Shown here: piece by piece, positions 1-10,277 of the stretch
How the letters are laid out: each line of letters opens with the position of its first letter
Position numbering within the stretch: the first letter of the stretch is position 1
From: Saccoglossus kowalevskii
Taxonomy: Eukaryota; Hemichordata; Enteropneusta; Harrimaniidae
Reading direction: 5' to 3'
Assembly: GCF_000003605.2 (NCBI RefSeq)
Contig: NW_003135356.1
Coordinates: 110,714 to 132,986, forward strand
Length of the DNA: 22,273 bases
Notes under the pieces: generated by a model
Database searches by the model: none
Told to the model about the DNA's origin: nothing
The model's input: only the letters and a program-made list of their open reading frames with translations
Program-made: the position numbers and the translations under genes

Positions 1-306
<306 letters not shown>

Positions 307-3300
307 TTTTAGTGTTTCAATAATTCGGGCATATTTCTATATAGAATCTTAGTGATTAAAACCTTCCCAATTGTACATTATGTAAGACATATCGATCCAA
401 TCCAGTGCCCTTCAAGTTCAAGATCAGTTGAACAATTAATTAAAGTGGGTTGGTAAGAAAACTTTTGTCTACAGTCGGATAAAACATTCAAACATCCAAG
501 TTAAAAACGCGGACAGCTCATCGTGAACCGAGTCAGAGAAGAGTCCGTCTGTGCAAAATAGAATAGCCATTCATTCTAGCATATGACATAGCGTTAATGT
601 CGTAGCCGAGTCTAGTCACAGTTACCGAGGTGTCACTTTTTGCGCGAAATCAAATGTAGGCGTACATACAATATATGTTTTTATTTCTTCAACACATCCG
701 TCATTTCGCTAAAACCAAATAGTTTAATGACTGAAACATTCGGGCGTATGGTTTCCATGGAAACACACATTAAGGTAAATAAAACAGGGTTGTTATTTGT
801 TTTATTCTTCGTCGTGTGCATATATATCCTAGCCATACGTTGTGTGTGGCGAACCAAAGCCGTCACACGGCCGGTATGTTTGCGTACTGGATATCGCGTG
901 ACTTCAGTTGCACTATCAGCCGCCTCGTTGGTTTTTATGCGTTTGATCTGTCTCATTAGTGCAATTCAGCACCGTGTTTAACATTATATCACACTGATGA
1001 TATCGAGTTACGGTTGTCCTTCTATTCTCTGATCTGCGCTACTATAGATTGGAACACACAAGTGTATGTTAAACATGCAGATGTCAGACACAGAAATAAA
1101 CAAAAAAAATCACGTTTAATGTGACTTCTAACCGACTAGATCGTTTATCGTAGTATATCGATTTCATTTTCCTGGTTTAATAGAATCACCTCACGATGAG
1201 AACACACTTTAGTTTGAATTTGTCGTTATGTGCTTCCATCCAAGGCTGCAACTTGTATGAGTCGGGAAGAGGTGACAGCGCGTTTTTGAGTCGATTTCTA
1301 CGATAAAGGCAAAGCTCTCACTCCCTGGGAATGCAGTGATGAATCTTGTTGACAAACGCTAAATATTTTACAAAGTATTCGATTAAATAATTTCGCCGCT
1401 GAATTGGATTTGGATGATCGCTGCTTGTGCACGGTATAAGTCAAGAGAAGCGACAATGACGCCGTGATTAAGCACAACCAGGCGGTACACAACCCGTTAG
1501 ATTCAACGATACTACCCACTAACTGCAAGTAACTCCTGACTTCATGGCGGTATAGGAGCGAGCGAAGCCTTGTACAATACTTGTGTGAGATATTTTTAAA
1601 TAGCGGCGAATCTGAATTAATAACTCAAATAAATATACTTCAATTAAGCAAAAATTGCAACAATGTCATTAAAAGTGATGTTTAGTGATAATTAGCTAAA
1701 TGTCGTATTAGCGACAACACAGTTTAGCTAGAAATTAGCAAAAATAACATAGGTTACTCTTACGCGAATTGAGAAGTGTGGTCAATAACTAAAAAACATC
1801 AACACAACAAACAAAAAACAAAAACACGCGCTTGCTATACGTAACAATTCGAAGGGAACATTCGATACGTAGTCAGTGGTGCCGTACGTCGTGTCCAGTT
1901 TGGCGTGAACGCAACGGCTAAGACAATAGGGTTTATCACTTACCAGGTTCGCTAAACGAATGAATAAATCGGTCAGTGACAACTAGTAGAGCTTTATCAA
2001 ACTCCACTCCACGTAGTGCACCGCTAGGCTGGAATAATCCGACACTCGCCGCGTTATCTCGCAGGACGCGTTAACTTTCCAATGAGTGCTATATCCCGCT
2101 ATTCCAAGTGAGCGCCGTAAGTTGGTATGAATGATGAAACAGTGGTTTCGCTGTGAAAGCAACTCAATTCCACGCCACAGTGTGCGTACATGCATCTGTA
2201 TCACTTCAAAGCAAGATATACTCGTAACTGTGCGTTATAAACGGGAATGTTGGCACACACCATCAAATTATGGGGAATGCGGCCTGATTTGCGAGGGGCA
2301 GGTTTTTAAATCGGTTGAGGGCGCTTTAGTTTGTCTCCTAATTTGCGCTCGTATGGAACGAGAACTGGCAAGAGCCGGCGCAAAAGCAAATGATACGCCG
2401 AATGTCTAAGTGAAAAGTAATTTTAGAACAAAGTAGCTGAAAAAATGTTAAGTATTGGCAGTTTACAAGCTGTGATGTTGAGTTGAAGCACGTACTCATC
2501 TATGATATGTTTATGGTTCCCCGTTGCGTCCGATCATGGTGGCAGTCATCTCATAACGTTCTCACAGCTAAACATACCAGTGTAAATACGTAATGCTACA
2601 TACGGATAATTCTATCAACGTATTGAATCCGGTGCAAGTCAATGCGTTAACAGTTTGGAGCGTGACGTCCAAACATTGCCAAACCCAGAGCCCATTTCGG
2701 ACTCGGAACATTTCCAATTTATTTATTATACCTTTCATGGAGAATAATTTAAAATATTTCTAAGCGTCGATAATACTTTGCAATTCTCGTAACAATCTGA
2801 CCCAATTATAATTCAACGTACATATGAGGCCGTTTAATTATTTTGAGCCAATATTGTAATCGTAGTACCCACTGTTCACGGGATTTTCTAGTACTCGGAA
2901 TTAAACCAGCGAGTTGTATTGTTTTTAATTGCATATACATTCATAATAGGTAAACGGTAAATCTGTAATAATATTTTGCTAGTATGTTACTTGATTATCG
3001 GGAAGGAAATCGACATGTAACATGATATGTACGAAATTCACTGAATCGGTAATTGTAGGTTATACTAGTAGTCTCCGGCTCGTGCGCCATGCGTTTACAT
3101 AAGCGATAGATAGATATAAACTTGTTTTTTTTTTCCCTTTGAAGAGTGTTTCATTCTCGGTTGTGAACGAGATGACGGGAAAGCATGGGAAACTGTTTAG
3201 GGGCTCAGTAAACCCAAGTCTCCCGGCTTTCTCGTTCTCAACGAGACTTCGACGGTCATTCGAATATGAGGTTTATTTTCTTATATATGTTTTGTATACA

Positions 3301-3604
3301 GTTATTTCATGAAGCTACTGTAGCAGGTCCAGTATAAGATCGACTTAGCACTACATGACATCATTACATTACTTGCTGTGAACGAGGACGATTACATACG
3401 GCAGATTTGGTGACGTAGACCAAATTTTCACGTGAACACCGAAACCCGCCCATACTTCATTGAGTCATCGGCGCGTTACGGTATTCTCAGTGAACGCGTA
3501 TCGCGACGTTGCCAAGTGACGCGTGTTCGGCGTCCGCACAAATCCATGTTATCACGTAGTTTTGTATTCATTGCGTTGCCAACTCACAATTACTAACGCC
3601 GAAT
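307..3604. other. Non-coding interval, no recognisable gene
   Basis: Single-copy-looking AT-rich DNA. Short open frames exist on both strands (for example 640-981 plus and 681-956 minus, antisense to each other), but none shows a recognisable domain, signal peptide or plausible splice-site pair, and several begin at TTG or GTG. The only local structures noted are a nested hairpin at 1695-1728 and a small perfect palindromic stem around 3231-3245 (CTCGTT, 3-nt loop, AACGAG). Confidence 0.7.
1695..1728. repeat. Nested short inverted repeat
   Basis: GCTAAA (1695-1700) pairs with TTTAGC (1723-1728), and the directly adjacent TGTCG (1701-1705) pairs with CGACA (1712-1716) around a 6-nt loop. The 3' side has an unpaired ACACAG between the two stems. 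The word TTAGC occurs four times between about 1690 and 1740, so this may be a decayed short repeat rather than a functional fold. Weak significance in an AT-rich sequence. Confidence 0.4.
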
Positions 3605-3856
3605 GAAGTTTATGTATTAAAACGCTATATGAACACAAGGTTCGATGGGGTTTATGTATTAAAACGGGATATGAACACAGGGTTGGACGGGGTTTATGTA
3701 TTAAAACGGAATATGGACACATGGTTGGATTGGGTTTATGTATAATAACGGGATATGAACACAGGGTTGGATTGGGTCTATGTATTATAACGGGATATGA
3801 ACACAGGGTTGGATGGGGTTTATGTATTATAACGGGATATGAACACAGGGTTGGAT
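3605..3856. repeat. Minisatellite, six 42-bp units
   Basis: Six head-to-tail units of exactly 42 bp: 3605-3646, 3647-3688, 3689-3730, 3731-3772, 3773-3814 and 3815-3856. Each has the order GTTTATGTAT, then AAAACG or ATAACG, then GGATATGAACACAGGG, then TTGGAT, with substitutions and no internal indels. Units 1-3 carry the AAAACG form and units 4-6 the ATAACG form, so two sub-families lie side by side. Unit 1 is the most diverged (CTATATG, TTCGAT) and units 5 and 6 are nearly identical, suggesting recent expansion at the right-hand end. The period is a multiple of three and one frame on each strand stays open through the repeat, but no start codon or splice context supports translation. Confidence 0.97.
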
Positions 3857-4387
3857 AGGAGCATCAATAGCGGCATGGAAAATGGGAAAGCCACTGAATG
3901 TACATCAATGTGGTCTGCGTGGCTGCTTCATCCTACTAGCAAGTTGTCGATAATTTAAATTAAAGTTATATTGTGAAATTGCTGATCCAGGCACTTGTTA
4001 ATGAGGAATTTTATGTTCTAATTTCACATTTCCAAAAAATAATTGAATTTTTTCCTATTAAATTGAAATGTTCGTACGATTTTTGTTTATGTTTTCAAGC
4101 GTGTACAAGTTCAATATACAAATAGTGATAAACCCCATAATTTAACTCCTGACAGCAAACAGACTAAAACGAACGTGACAAGCAGTCGAACGGGACAATG
4201 TTTAAATTCAAATACAATCTAAACTAACTCGATTTGTTCTTTAAAACATATATTTGTACCACCAATTGATTGGCGATACGTTCATAACATTGTTGTCTCT
4301 GCTAACATGTTTTACATTTAGCCGTATTCCATGTTTGCGACGATATAACCACCTTCCTCTCCTAATTGCATTATCTCGATTGGCGAA
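3857..4387. other. Non-coding interval
   Basis: AT-rich sequence between the minisatellite and the first palindromic MITE. I see no coding region, RNA gene or further repeat structure in it. Confidence 0.7.
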
Positions 4388-4890
4388 TTTCCGTTCACTA
4401 TGAGATCTCGTGCGCTGTGTGAAAGGCGGGAGATCGAACGTCTGCCGCAAAAACGCGAATGCCTTGAATTTAAATTTCATTTTCATTTCGAAGCTCAGTT
4501 TCTAACTTCCCATCTTTCTGAAGGAGCATGGCGTTCGAGTTGAGATACCCTTACTTGAAAAAAAAAATCAATTATCGTCAAATGTGTATAGCTTGTTATT
4601 AAAGCGGGAAGTCGACACCTGCACATGCGTCAGATGTCCATAACGTGTCATTGTTTACAAACAAGCGTCTACCCATGAGCCTTTGCGTTTTTAGCGTGGG
4701 TTGATATCGTCGTTTGGGACTCAATTCCCGCGCGTGCGCAGGTGACGACCCTCCCGCTTTAAGCGCGTGAATGCTTTCGCGTTTGTCGAATCTCACGCGA
4801 TGTTGTGACGCCACTACGACGCTAAGACCTATGTTTATCATGTCGTTCAATTTCACGCATAACGCGGCGGGATCTCGTTGTGCACGGAAA
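4388..4890. mobile_element. Long-TIR MITE, copy A, interrupted by a nested MITE
   Basis: Non-autonomous DNA element with long, imperfect terminal inverted repeats. The left arm (4388-4440) starts TTTCCGTTCACTATGAGATC and ends ATCGAACG. The right arm (4844-4890), read on the minus strand, starts TTTCCGTGCACAACGAGATC, continues through GTGAAA and ends TTGAACG. The outer 23 positions match at 19. The whole element is clearly homologous to 8738-9086: shared blocks include the GAACGTCTG/GCAAAAA region, ATACCCTTACTT, and CTTTCGCGTTTGTCGAATC through CTACGACGCTA. Without the nested insertion (about 160 bp including one TTAA) it would be about 343 bp, close to the 349 bp of copy B. No transposase is encoded. 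Exact ends and the target duplication are unclear. The short minus-strand open frame across 4599-4856 is a by-product of the two nested elements, not a gene. Confidence 0.85.
4603..4758. mobile_element. Nested 156-bp MITE flanked by TTAA
   Basis: Terminal inverted repeats of about 27-28 bp: the left end (4603-4629) reads AGCGGGAAGTCGACACCTGC and on; the right end (4731-4758) on the minus strand reads AGCGGGAGGGTCGTCACCTG and on, with about 23 of 28 positions matching. TTAA lies directly outside both ends (4599-4602 and 4759-4762). Copy B of the host element has a single TTAA at the equivalent place, in the context TTATTAAGCATGG at about 8939-8951, so it serves as a pre-insertion site. A TTAA duplication is the hallmark of the piggyBac superfamily, but the AGCGGG terminus is not the usual piggyBac end, so the superfamily assignment is inference. 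The interior (about 100 bp) encodes nothing recognisable. Confidence 0.85.
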
Positions 4891-6073
4891 CAGGTTTAAT
4901 TTTAATTAAATAAATTTAGTTCGCTATTCCGGCGCCATCCAGGACCGATAGAACAAAAACAACTGCTGACCTTATCTATGTAGCCCATATATCCACTTTC
5001 TTTGTTAAATGCAATTCAGTGACTTCAGCTTCCTTTGTCGCACGCTCACTTGTTGTCTATTTTAGCGTCGAACAACACGGAGAATTTAAACTCGCCGGGT
5101 CGATCGCGAGTCCGGTGCAAAAACCGGTGGTTTACGAGTTCTACGTTGCCATGGTGAATCGGTATGCGCACCGACCCCGTAAAACATTACAACACTCACC
5201 ACATGTGCGAAGTGGATTATAATTATGAATTTAATTTCAAATTGGAGCTGACGCTATCAACCGTGTAACTAACTACTAATTCATCCGCGCATGCTCAAAC
5301 TTGGTGATTTTAACTGCTTATAAAAAAAAAAAAAAACTCCCCGTTTTTACGATGGAGTAGTAAGAATTACTGCTATTAAATAATTGACTCATACCAATAA
5401 CCCAGTTTTCTATGGAGATAATCAAGCATAAAGTGAACGGCCTATAGTTGACCTGTTAATTATCTCATTGACGACGTATGACCAGAATCAGAAATCGCTA
5501 ATTATGTTCAACCTGTGGGATCTCTCCCAGTAAACAAAATATGATTGTGATCAATCATAGATATTTTACGTCAACATACGTGATTGAGGGAGGCAGAAAT
5601 GATATGTTATAGGTATGAGGTCTGTGTTGCTTTCGTCGTCTTTCGATGTGAATTGCACGTCGCGTTGCAGCGAGTGGCAATACACTGGTAATTAACTCCT
5701 ACATTTGTCTATCGGTGCACGGAGGTGGTTGGCATTTTTTTAAATACTAATTTAGAGTTCTTTCTCGGATACAAACAAGATAACATTTTTTGTTAATGGG
5801 ACACCTAAACAGAATTCTTCCATCAACTCAAATTCATCGTATTGCGTACTGTCTCGCTTCCTGAAACCTTATTAATAGTAGTTTACGATATAATTTCTAG
5901 ACACTTTGCGTAAATGAAAAAGTAGTAAATATATATTAAACCAATCATGCTTATGTTCAAGTTTGCCAGTGGACAACCAAGTTTAGCGGAGTGGATTCCT
6001 GGTGTTACCGTGAAATGTGGCCAATATAAGTCGAGTATATTAGCCATACGGCGTTATACCAATACCGATCGTT
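4891..6073. other. Non-coding interval
   Basis: AT-rich DNA with a 15-base A run at about 5322-5336. The open frame at 5019-5222 has no recognisable motif. No RNA gene, transposon terminus or exon with convincing splice sites was found. Confidence 0.65.
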
Positions 6074-6184
6074 CACGTGTTATTAAAACGAGTTGTACAT
6101 TACACTGTAATGCCAATGTGCTGCCATTATAAAAACGTCGCCTTCTCATTGGTCGAGCAGTAGCACGTGTAGCAACCAGCCAAT
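6074..6184 (+). promoter_or_regulatory. Cluster of E-box, CCAAT and TATA motifs
   Basis: Within about 110 bp there are two CACGTG E-boxes (6074-6079, 6164-6169), two CCAAT boxes (6113-6117, 6180-6184), one inverted CCAAT (ATTGG, 6148-6152) and a TATA-type sequence TATAAAAA (6128-6135). On the plus strand the order E-box, CCAAT, TATA has spacing roughly compatible with a core promoter. The second E-box is bracketed by inverted and direct CCAAT boxes. No downstream exon is recognisable before the (TA)n tract at 6253, so promoter function is a hypothesis only. Confidence 0.25.
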
Positions 6185-6250
6185 AACTAGACCGTTATCG
6201 GGGTCAATGCACGAACAGGCGAACAGCAATATCCAATGTGTTATCTACTT

Positions 6251-6252
<2 letters not shown>

Positions 6253-6334
<82 letters not shown>
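6253..6334. repeat. (TA)41 dinucleotide microsatellite
   Basis: An uninterrupted 82-bp alternating TA run. It is self-complementary, so it can extrude a cruciform and is likely to be length-polymorphic. The open frames on both strands here (isoleucine-tyrosine repeats) are products of the microsatellite, not genes. Confidence 0.98.
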
Positions 6335-6335
<1 letters not shown>

Positions 6336-7020
6336 CACACCATTAACCCTTTACGATAACAAATCATGGCAATTTTCATTTGAAAAAAAAAATCGCTGTG
6401 CGTGTTTTTGCATGTCGTTTTTTTGGTGAACGTTCTACGCGTAACTGAAATACGAACGTCTACCGTGACGACGCGCTGGCCACACCGTCGTTTTCTCTCT
6501 ACCAAAACTACGTCTGCACATTCATATACTCAATATTTCCGCATATTTCGGTATTGTGATTAAAATAAAGAACTCCGCATTGCATATTAGTGTGTAATAA
6601 CATGGCTCAAACGAGAATGTTCACTTAAATAATGAGCTCGACTGTTTTTTTTCCCATTACTGCGCACACCCCCACCCCTTGCCCCGTTAGAACGCAGTAA
6701 TGGACAATACGTCGAACCATATTACCTAAATACACTTAATAGAAACACCGCTGATCACGATTGATTGACTGTGCAAGCCGTTACATCAATACCCATATAT
6801 CAAATATGGGCTAAGCGCCGTGTTACAAACTACAACCGCTAACATTCGACTGGCTACCTGCTATTTCGTCTAAAAGCGCATTTGCGGCATATGCGCAGCA
6901 ACAAAGTAACTGATCAATGGCCAATCTCTTCAATTTGTCGAATTAAGTACATTTAACGTTACATTCAACCTACACCAAAAACAGAATACGAAGCACAAAA
7001 CATTGGGGGGGGGGACTTAC

Positions 7021-7103
7021 CGGGAAATGCGTTGGTTACCACCACCGTGTTAGCCGAGAGTGCGGTCACTCGGATCGGTGCGTCTCTCTCACTACTTATT
7101 TTT
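7021..7103 (-). other. Candidate small exon with consensus splice donor
   Basis: On the minus strand, a GC-rich stretch (36 of the 60 bases at 7021-7080 are G or C, in an AT-rich window) runs directly into GTAAGT (plus coordinates 7015-7020), a perfect consensus 5' splice site. One frame is open across it and reads SERDAPIRVTALSANTVVVT followed by NAFP. An AG that could act as acceptor lies at 7104-7105, but its pyrimidine tract is poor. I recognise no protein family. A GTAAGT alone is expected several times by chance in this window, so only the coincidence with the GC peak and the open frame makes it worth listing. It could equally be a non-coding first exon or nothing. Confidence 0.12.
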
Positions 7104-8072
7104 CTAATAAGCTTTGTAGTTGATATTCATAAATAAAAGAACGGCTTACAATGAGCGCATTGAATAGGAAGCCCCGTATGAATTACACAAGCCGTCCTTG
7201 GTATGTACAGCCATGGTATACAGATCTGACACATAGATAAACACACACTGACAGACAAACTGAAAACAAACCTGTCATTAAGCAGGAAAGTGATTGACGT
7301 AACGCTACGACTTACATGCACGGGGAATTTGGAGATTTTAAAAATATGCCACTCAGTGAAATACTCTAAACAATTTAAATTGAATTCTGGTGTATTTATA
7401 TTAAAATCAAAATATTGTGTGAAAGGCTAGTTGTCATGGTTACGGGTTAAGTGTGTTTATTAATTCAAGGCTCTGTGCTGAAATAACAAGGCTTCCATAC
7501 AATATCTTGGTTTATCGCTGAGTTTTAGTCTTTTTCAGTAATCCGAAAAACTGAGAAAAAATATTACAAGCATTGGAAAATATAACAAATCTGACAAGTT
7601 TTGTTCCATTTGCAACGATAATGAATAAACGATTTCCCATCTAATTGAGATTGTGTGTCACGTGATATAAGCGAGGATCACTCAGTTACGTAATTCCGGA
7701 AGCAATGATTTAAGAACACACTCTTGATTAATCACCTAAGTGCTACAAAATGTATGAATATTGAGGTCATGTGATTTTTAATAGGAAAATATTATATAAT
7801 CAATTGAGGAATGATTAAATCATGGTCGGTTCTCATCACTCGTCAGTTTAACCCGTTATTAGTTTGTTCTACTATTTTGGTATAACAACGTATGATGACA
7901 CGAGATACAGGAACCAAAACTGTTGCTAGGGGGTAATTTTATTACACGGAAAATGCAGATACTACAGTGCGTGTTGAAAAGTAGATTCTCGGTCACGCGC
8001 ATTTGGTAATTTGCTGTCTCGGGGATCACAGTGTAACTGATCAATCGTATTATAATGCTTGTATGTAGGTCT

Positions 8073-8083
8073 GGTTCAAATCC
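8073..8083 (+). promoter_or_regulatory. RNA polymerase III B-box-like motif, possible SINE fragment
   Basis: GGTTCAAATCC matches the tRNA-gene B-box consensus at every specified base and is followed by CACCTGGGGC, a context common in tRNA-derived SINEs. No convincing A box lies 30-60 bp upstream, and the T-arm stem beside it does not pair well, so a functional tRNA is excluded. It may be the remnant of a tRNA-derived SINE or chance. Confidence 0.22.
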
Positions 8084-8737
8084 CACCTGGGGCTGAACAC
8101 TGCGAGTGACCAAAAATAGGCCGGGTCTACCCATAACTGTAGCGACTGTGAAACATGCTCATGTTACTTTGCTCGAGGATCGCGCTTTGGGTTACCTTGC
8201 AATTGGTTACTGTCAGTACCTAGCTGACAGCAGGGACAGCGTTACATTGCCATCATACCAATATGAACTTGAAGTTAGTCTGACCGTCACACAACCCAGC
8301 AGCGCTGGCCCACATAGATTTCAATTGTGCATATCAACCGAGTCACCGCGAGTCCGATTTCATTGCACGCTATTTGGAACCTTTCTTGACGTAGAGGTTA
8401 CGTGAAAACGCGAGGTGCGCGTCAGGCTTTTGGGTGGGAGTTGTCGTTCCTTTTGCCGTGAGTTTGGCACCTGGTTTTTATGTAATGTGCTTGTAAGTTA
8501 TTTTGCAATTTGAATATGAACAAATATCCGGAGAGACAAAATTCATTCGTCAACTGTGAACACAAAAAATATATCATGTAGTCTCATGTACAGTAGGCTG
8601 TTGTGACACGCAAGGTCGAATAATACACTCAATGACACTGGATTTGAAGACCCTTTATTTACATATCATGTTTGGAATTTTAGAAAGCACAAAACGATTT
8701 CTGATAAACAGAGTGAGTACCATTGGTAATAGGTGAT

Positions 8738-9086
8738 TTTCCGAACAATTGCGAGATCTCGCGAGATGCATGAAAGACGCGCGTCGAACGTCTGCTGCAA
8801 AAATCGAACGATTTGATTTTGAACTAGAATTTCTTTATTTCGTAGCTTACATTGACCGGCCGATCTTCGACAGAGGAATATTGCTTCCGAATACCCTTAC
8901 TTAATCGAAATTGCCTATCATCAAATGTGAACAGCACATTATTAAGCATGGAAATGTCCCCGCAATACTTTCGCGTTTGTCGAATCCCACGCGATGTTTG
9001 ACGCGACTACGACGCTATGACCTTTGTTTGTCCTGTTTTTACGTTCGATTTCACACATAACGCGTGATTCTCGCAGTGTACGGAAA
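8738..9086. mobile_element. Long-TIR MITE, copy B (uninterrupted)
   Basis: Second copy of the 4388-4890 family, 349 bp, in the same orientation. The left arm (8738-8790) reads TTTCCGAACAATTGCGAGAT through GCATGAAAG to TCGAACG. The right arm (9042-9086), on the minus strand, reads TTTCCGTACACTGCGAGAAT through TTATGTGTGAAATCGAACG. The arms therefore pair over about 45-50 bp with small indels. The unoccupied TTAA at about 8941-8944 corresponds to the insertion point of the nested element in copy A. No transposase is encoded and target duplications are not evident. Divergence from copy A is substantial, so the insertions are old. Confidence 0.85.
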
Positions 9087-9976
9087 ATGGTCTATTACAC
9101 AACGCGTATTACATTAAATTGTCAGTGTACGCTACAACACCACGGGCGTTCTGCCGACCATTGGAAACTGTGTTAATGTGCGGCGTACTCGATTATTACG
9201 AGACTCGCAGTTTGACATTTGCATCACAAATAACAATGTCAAGGCAACATCTGTCAGTGTGTTGTGGACCTATATCAATCAAATCCTTAATGTGTAAGCT
9301 ACTTCAAGTTATTCAGACATTAAAACGTAACTTGTGAGACACTAAATATTTTTTTTTTCAATATATGTATCACCGAACGGGATGTACTTGCAACTGTAAC
9401 ATGTCATTGTTCATGGTTGTACATTGCTTTACGTCACTGTTCTACGTTCTGTGGTCTCCGAAACTGCGTGACAAATTGACGTTAAATTCGGTATCAAAAG
9501 GTATGATTGTGGCAATAGAAATAAACGTAATAAGCATCACATAAAATATACACCAAGTTCAAGATACTTTGATGCGCATCGAATTACAATTGATTGCAAC
9601 AAATAGCATTATTCTGGTCCATAACTTACTAACGCGTTGATATAGTACAGTAATGCACTAATCAGACAATTTTATATTTTTAAATACTTATTCAAAAATG
9701 TGTTGCAACCAATTTGATTACTAGAACAATGAATATTTTTTTCTTTTTTTAAAATCATAAATTGGTATTTGTATCTCAAATAATATAACCACTTGGCTTC
9801 GCCTCGGCACTGGCATTATTTGGTTCGAAGTCTGAAAAGATACACACCAAATACACAACACTTAAAATCGCTGGTAAAAGACTAGTTAGATATCAGTAGA
9901 TAGATGGAGTAGATATAAAACAAAAACAATTTAATTTTCTTTTGATACATGTCTGTACATGCCATGGTTATAGAGT

Positions 9977-10277
9977 CACGTGATTACTCAATTAATCGTT
10001 CGACCTCCTGTCTCGGAGACTCCAGGCACATTATTATACGGTACTAAATACATTTGAACGAGTATTCAAATGTATTCATGCATTCTACTGGGTCGCTACT
10101 GGAATACAGACACCTCAGTGCAGCTAAAGAAGCCACAATGTTAACACGTGACTTTCTCAACAATTTAGGCTTTGGATTCAGCTGTTTTGTCACGTGACGT
10201 GATTCGATTCCGCTACTTCATTTTCACCAGATCAGAACACATGAGCTGTATATTTCCCAGGACAAATCAGTCACGTG
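9977..10277. promoter_or_regulatory. Four CACGTG E-boxes within 301 bp
   Basis: CACGTG occurs at 9977-9982, 10145-10150, 10191-10196 and 10272-10277. The first, third and fourth are preceded by T, and the third is the full palindrome GTCACGTGAC, the type of site bound by USF and by MITF/TFE-family factors. The motif occurs about twelve times in the whole window, above what its AT-rich composition predicts (roughly two to three), and this is the densest group. An enhancer is possible; there is no adjacent gene to assign. Confidence 0.25.
10047..10076. repeat. Perfect 12-bp hairpin
   Basis: AATACATTTGAA (10047-10058) and TTCAAATGTATT (10065-10076) are exact reverse complements separated by 6 nt. 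It lies inside the E-box cluster. It is too short and AT-rich for a microRNA precursor and is followed by no T run, so a regulatory or chance palindrome is more likely. Confidence 0.6.

Larger units (their letters stand above)
6335..8737. other. Non-coding interval, with one possible small exon and a Pol III-type box
   Basis: Mostly AT-rich with no long coding region. Points of note are a 10-base G run at 7005-7014, a GC-rich stretch at 7021-7090 next to a consensus 5' splice site on the minus strand, and a B-box-like motif at 8073-8083. The 99-codon frame at 8106-8405 shows no family signature. Confidence 0.6.

Noticed and set aside
1937-1945. GTAAGT splice-donor consensus on the minus strand within short open frames
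   Set aside because: GTAAGT is expected several times by chance in a window of this composition. There is no matching acceptor or GC peak, and the neighbouring frames start at TTG.
4599-4856. 85-codon minus-strand open frame with an arginine-rich segment
   Set aside because: It is built from the nested TTAA MITE plus the host MITE, and copy B lacks the inserted part.
5322-5336. A15 run as a retrotransposon tail
   Set aside because: No upstream LINE or SINE sequence and no flanking duplications could be seen.
6238-6505. Open frames encoding isoleucine-tyrosine repeats on both strands
   Set aside because: They are direct translations of the (TA)41 microsatellite.
7005-7014. G10 run
   Set aside because: A homopolymer without neighbouring G runs, so no G-quadruplex case; possibly slippage or sequencing length error.
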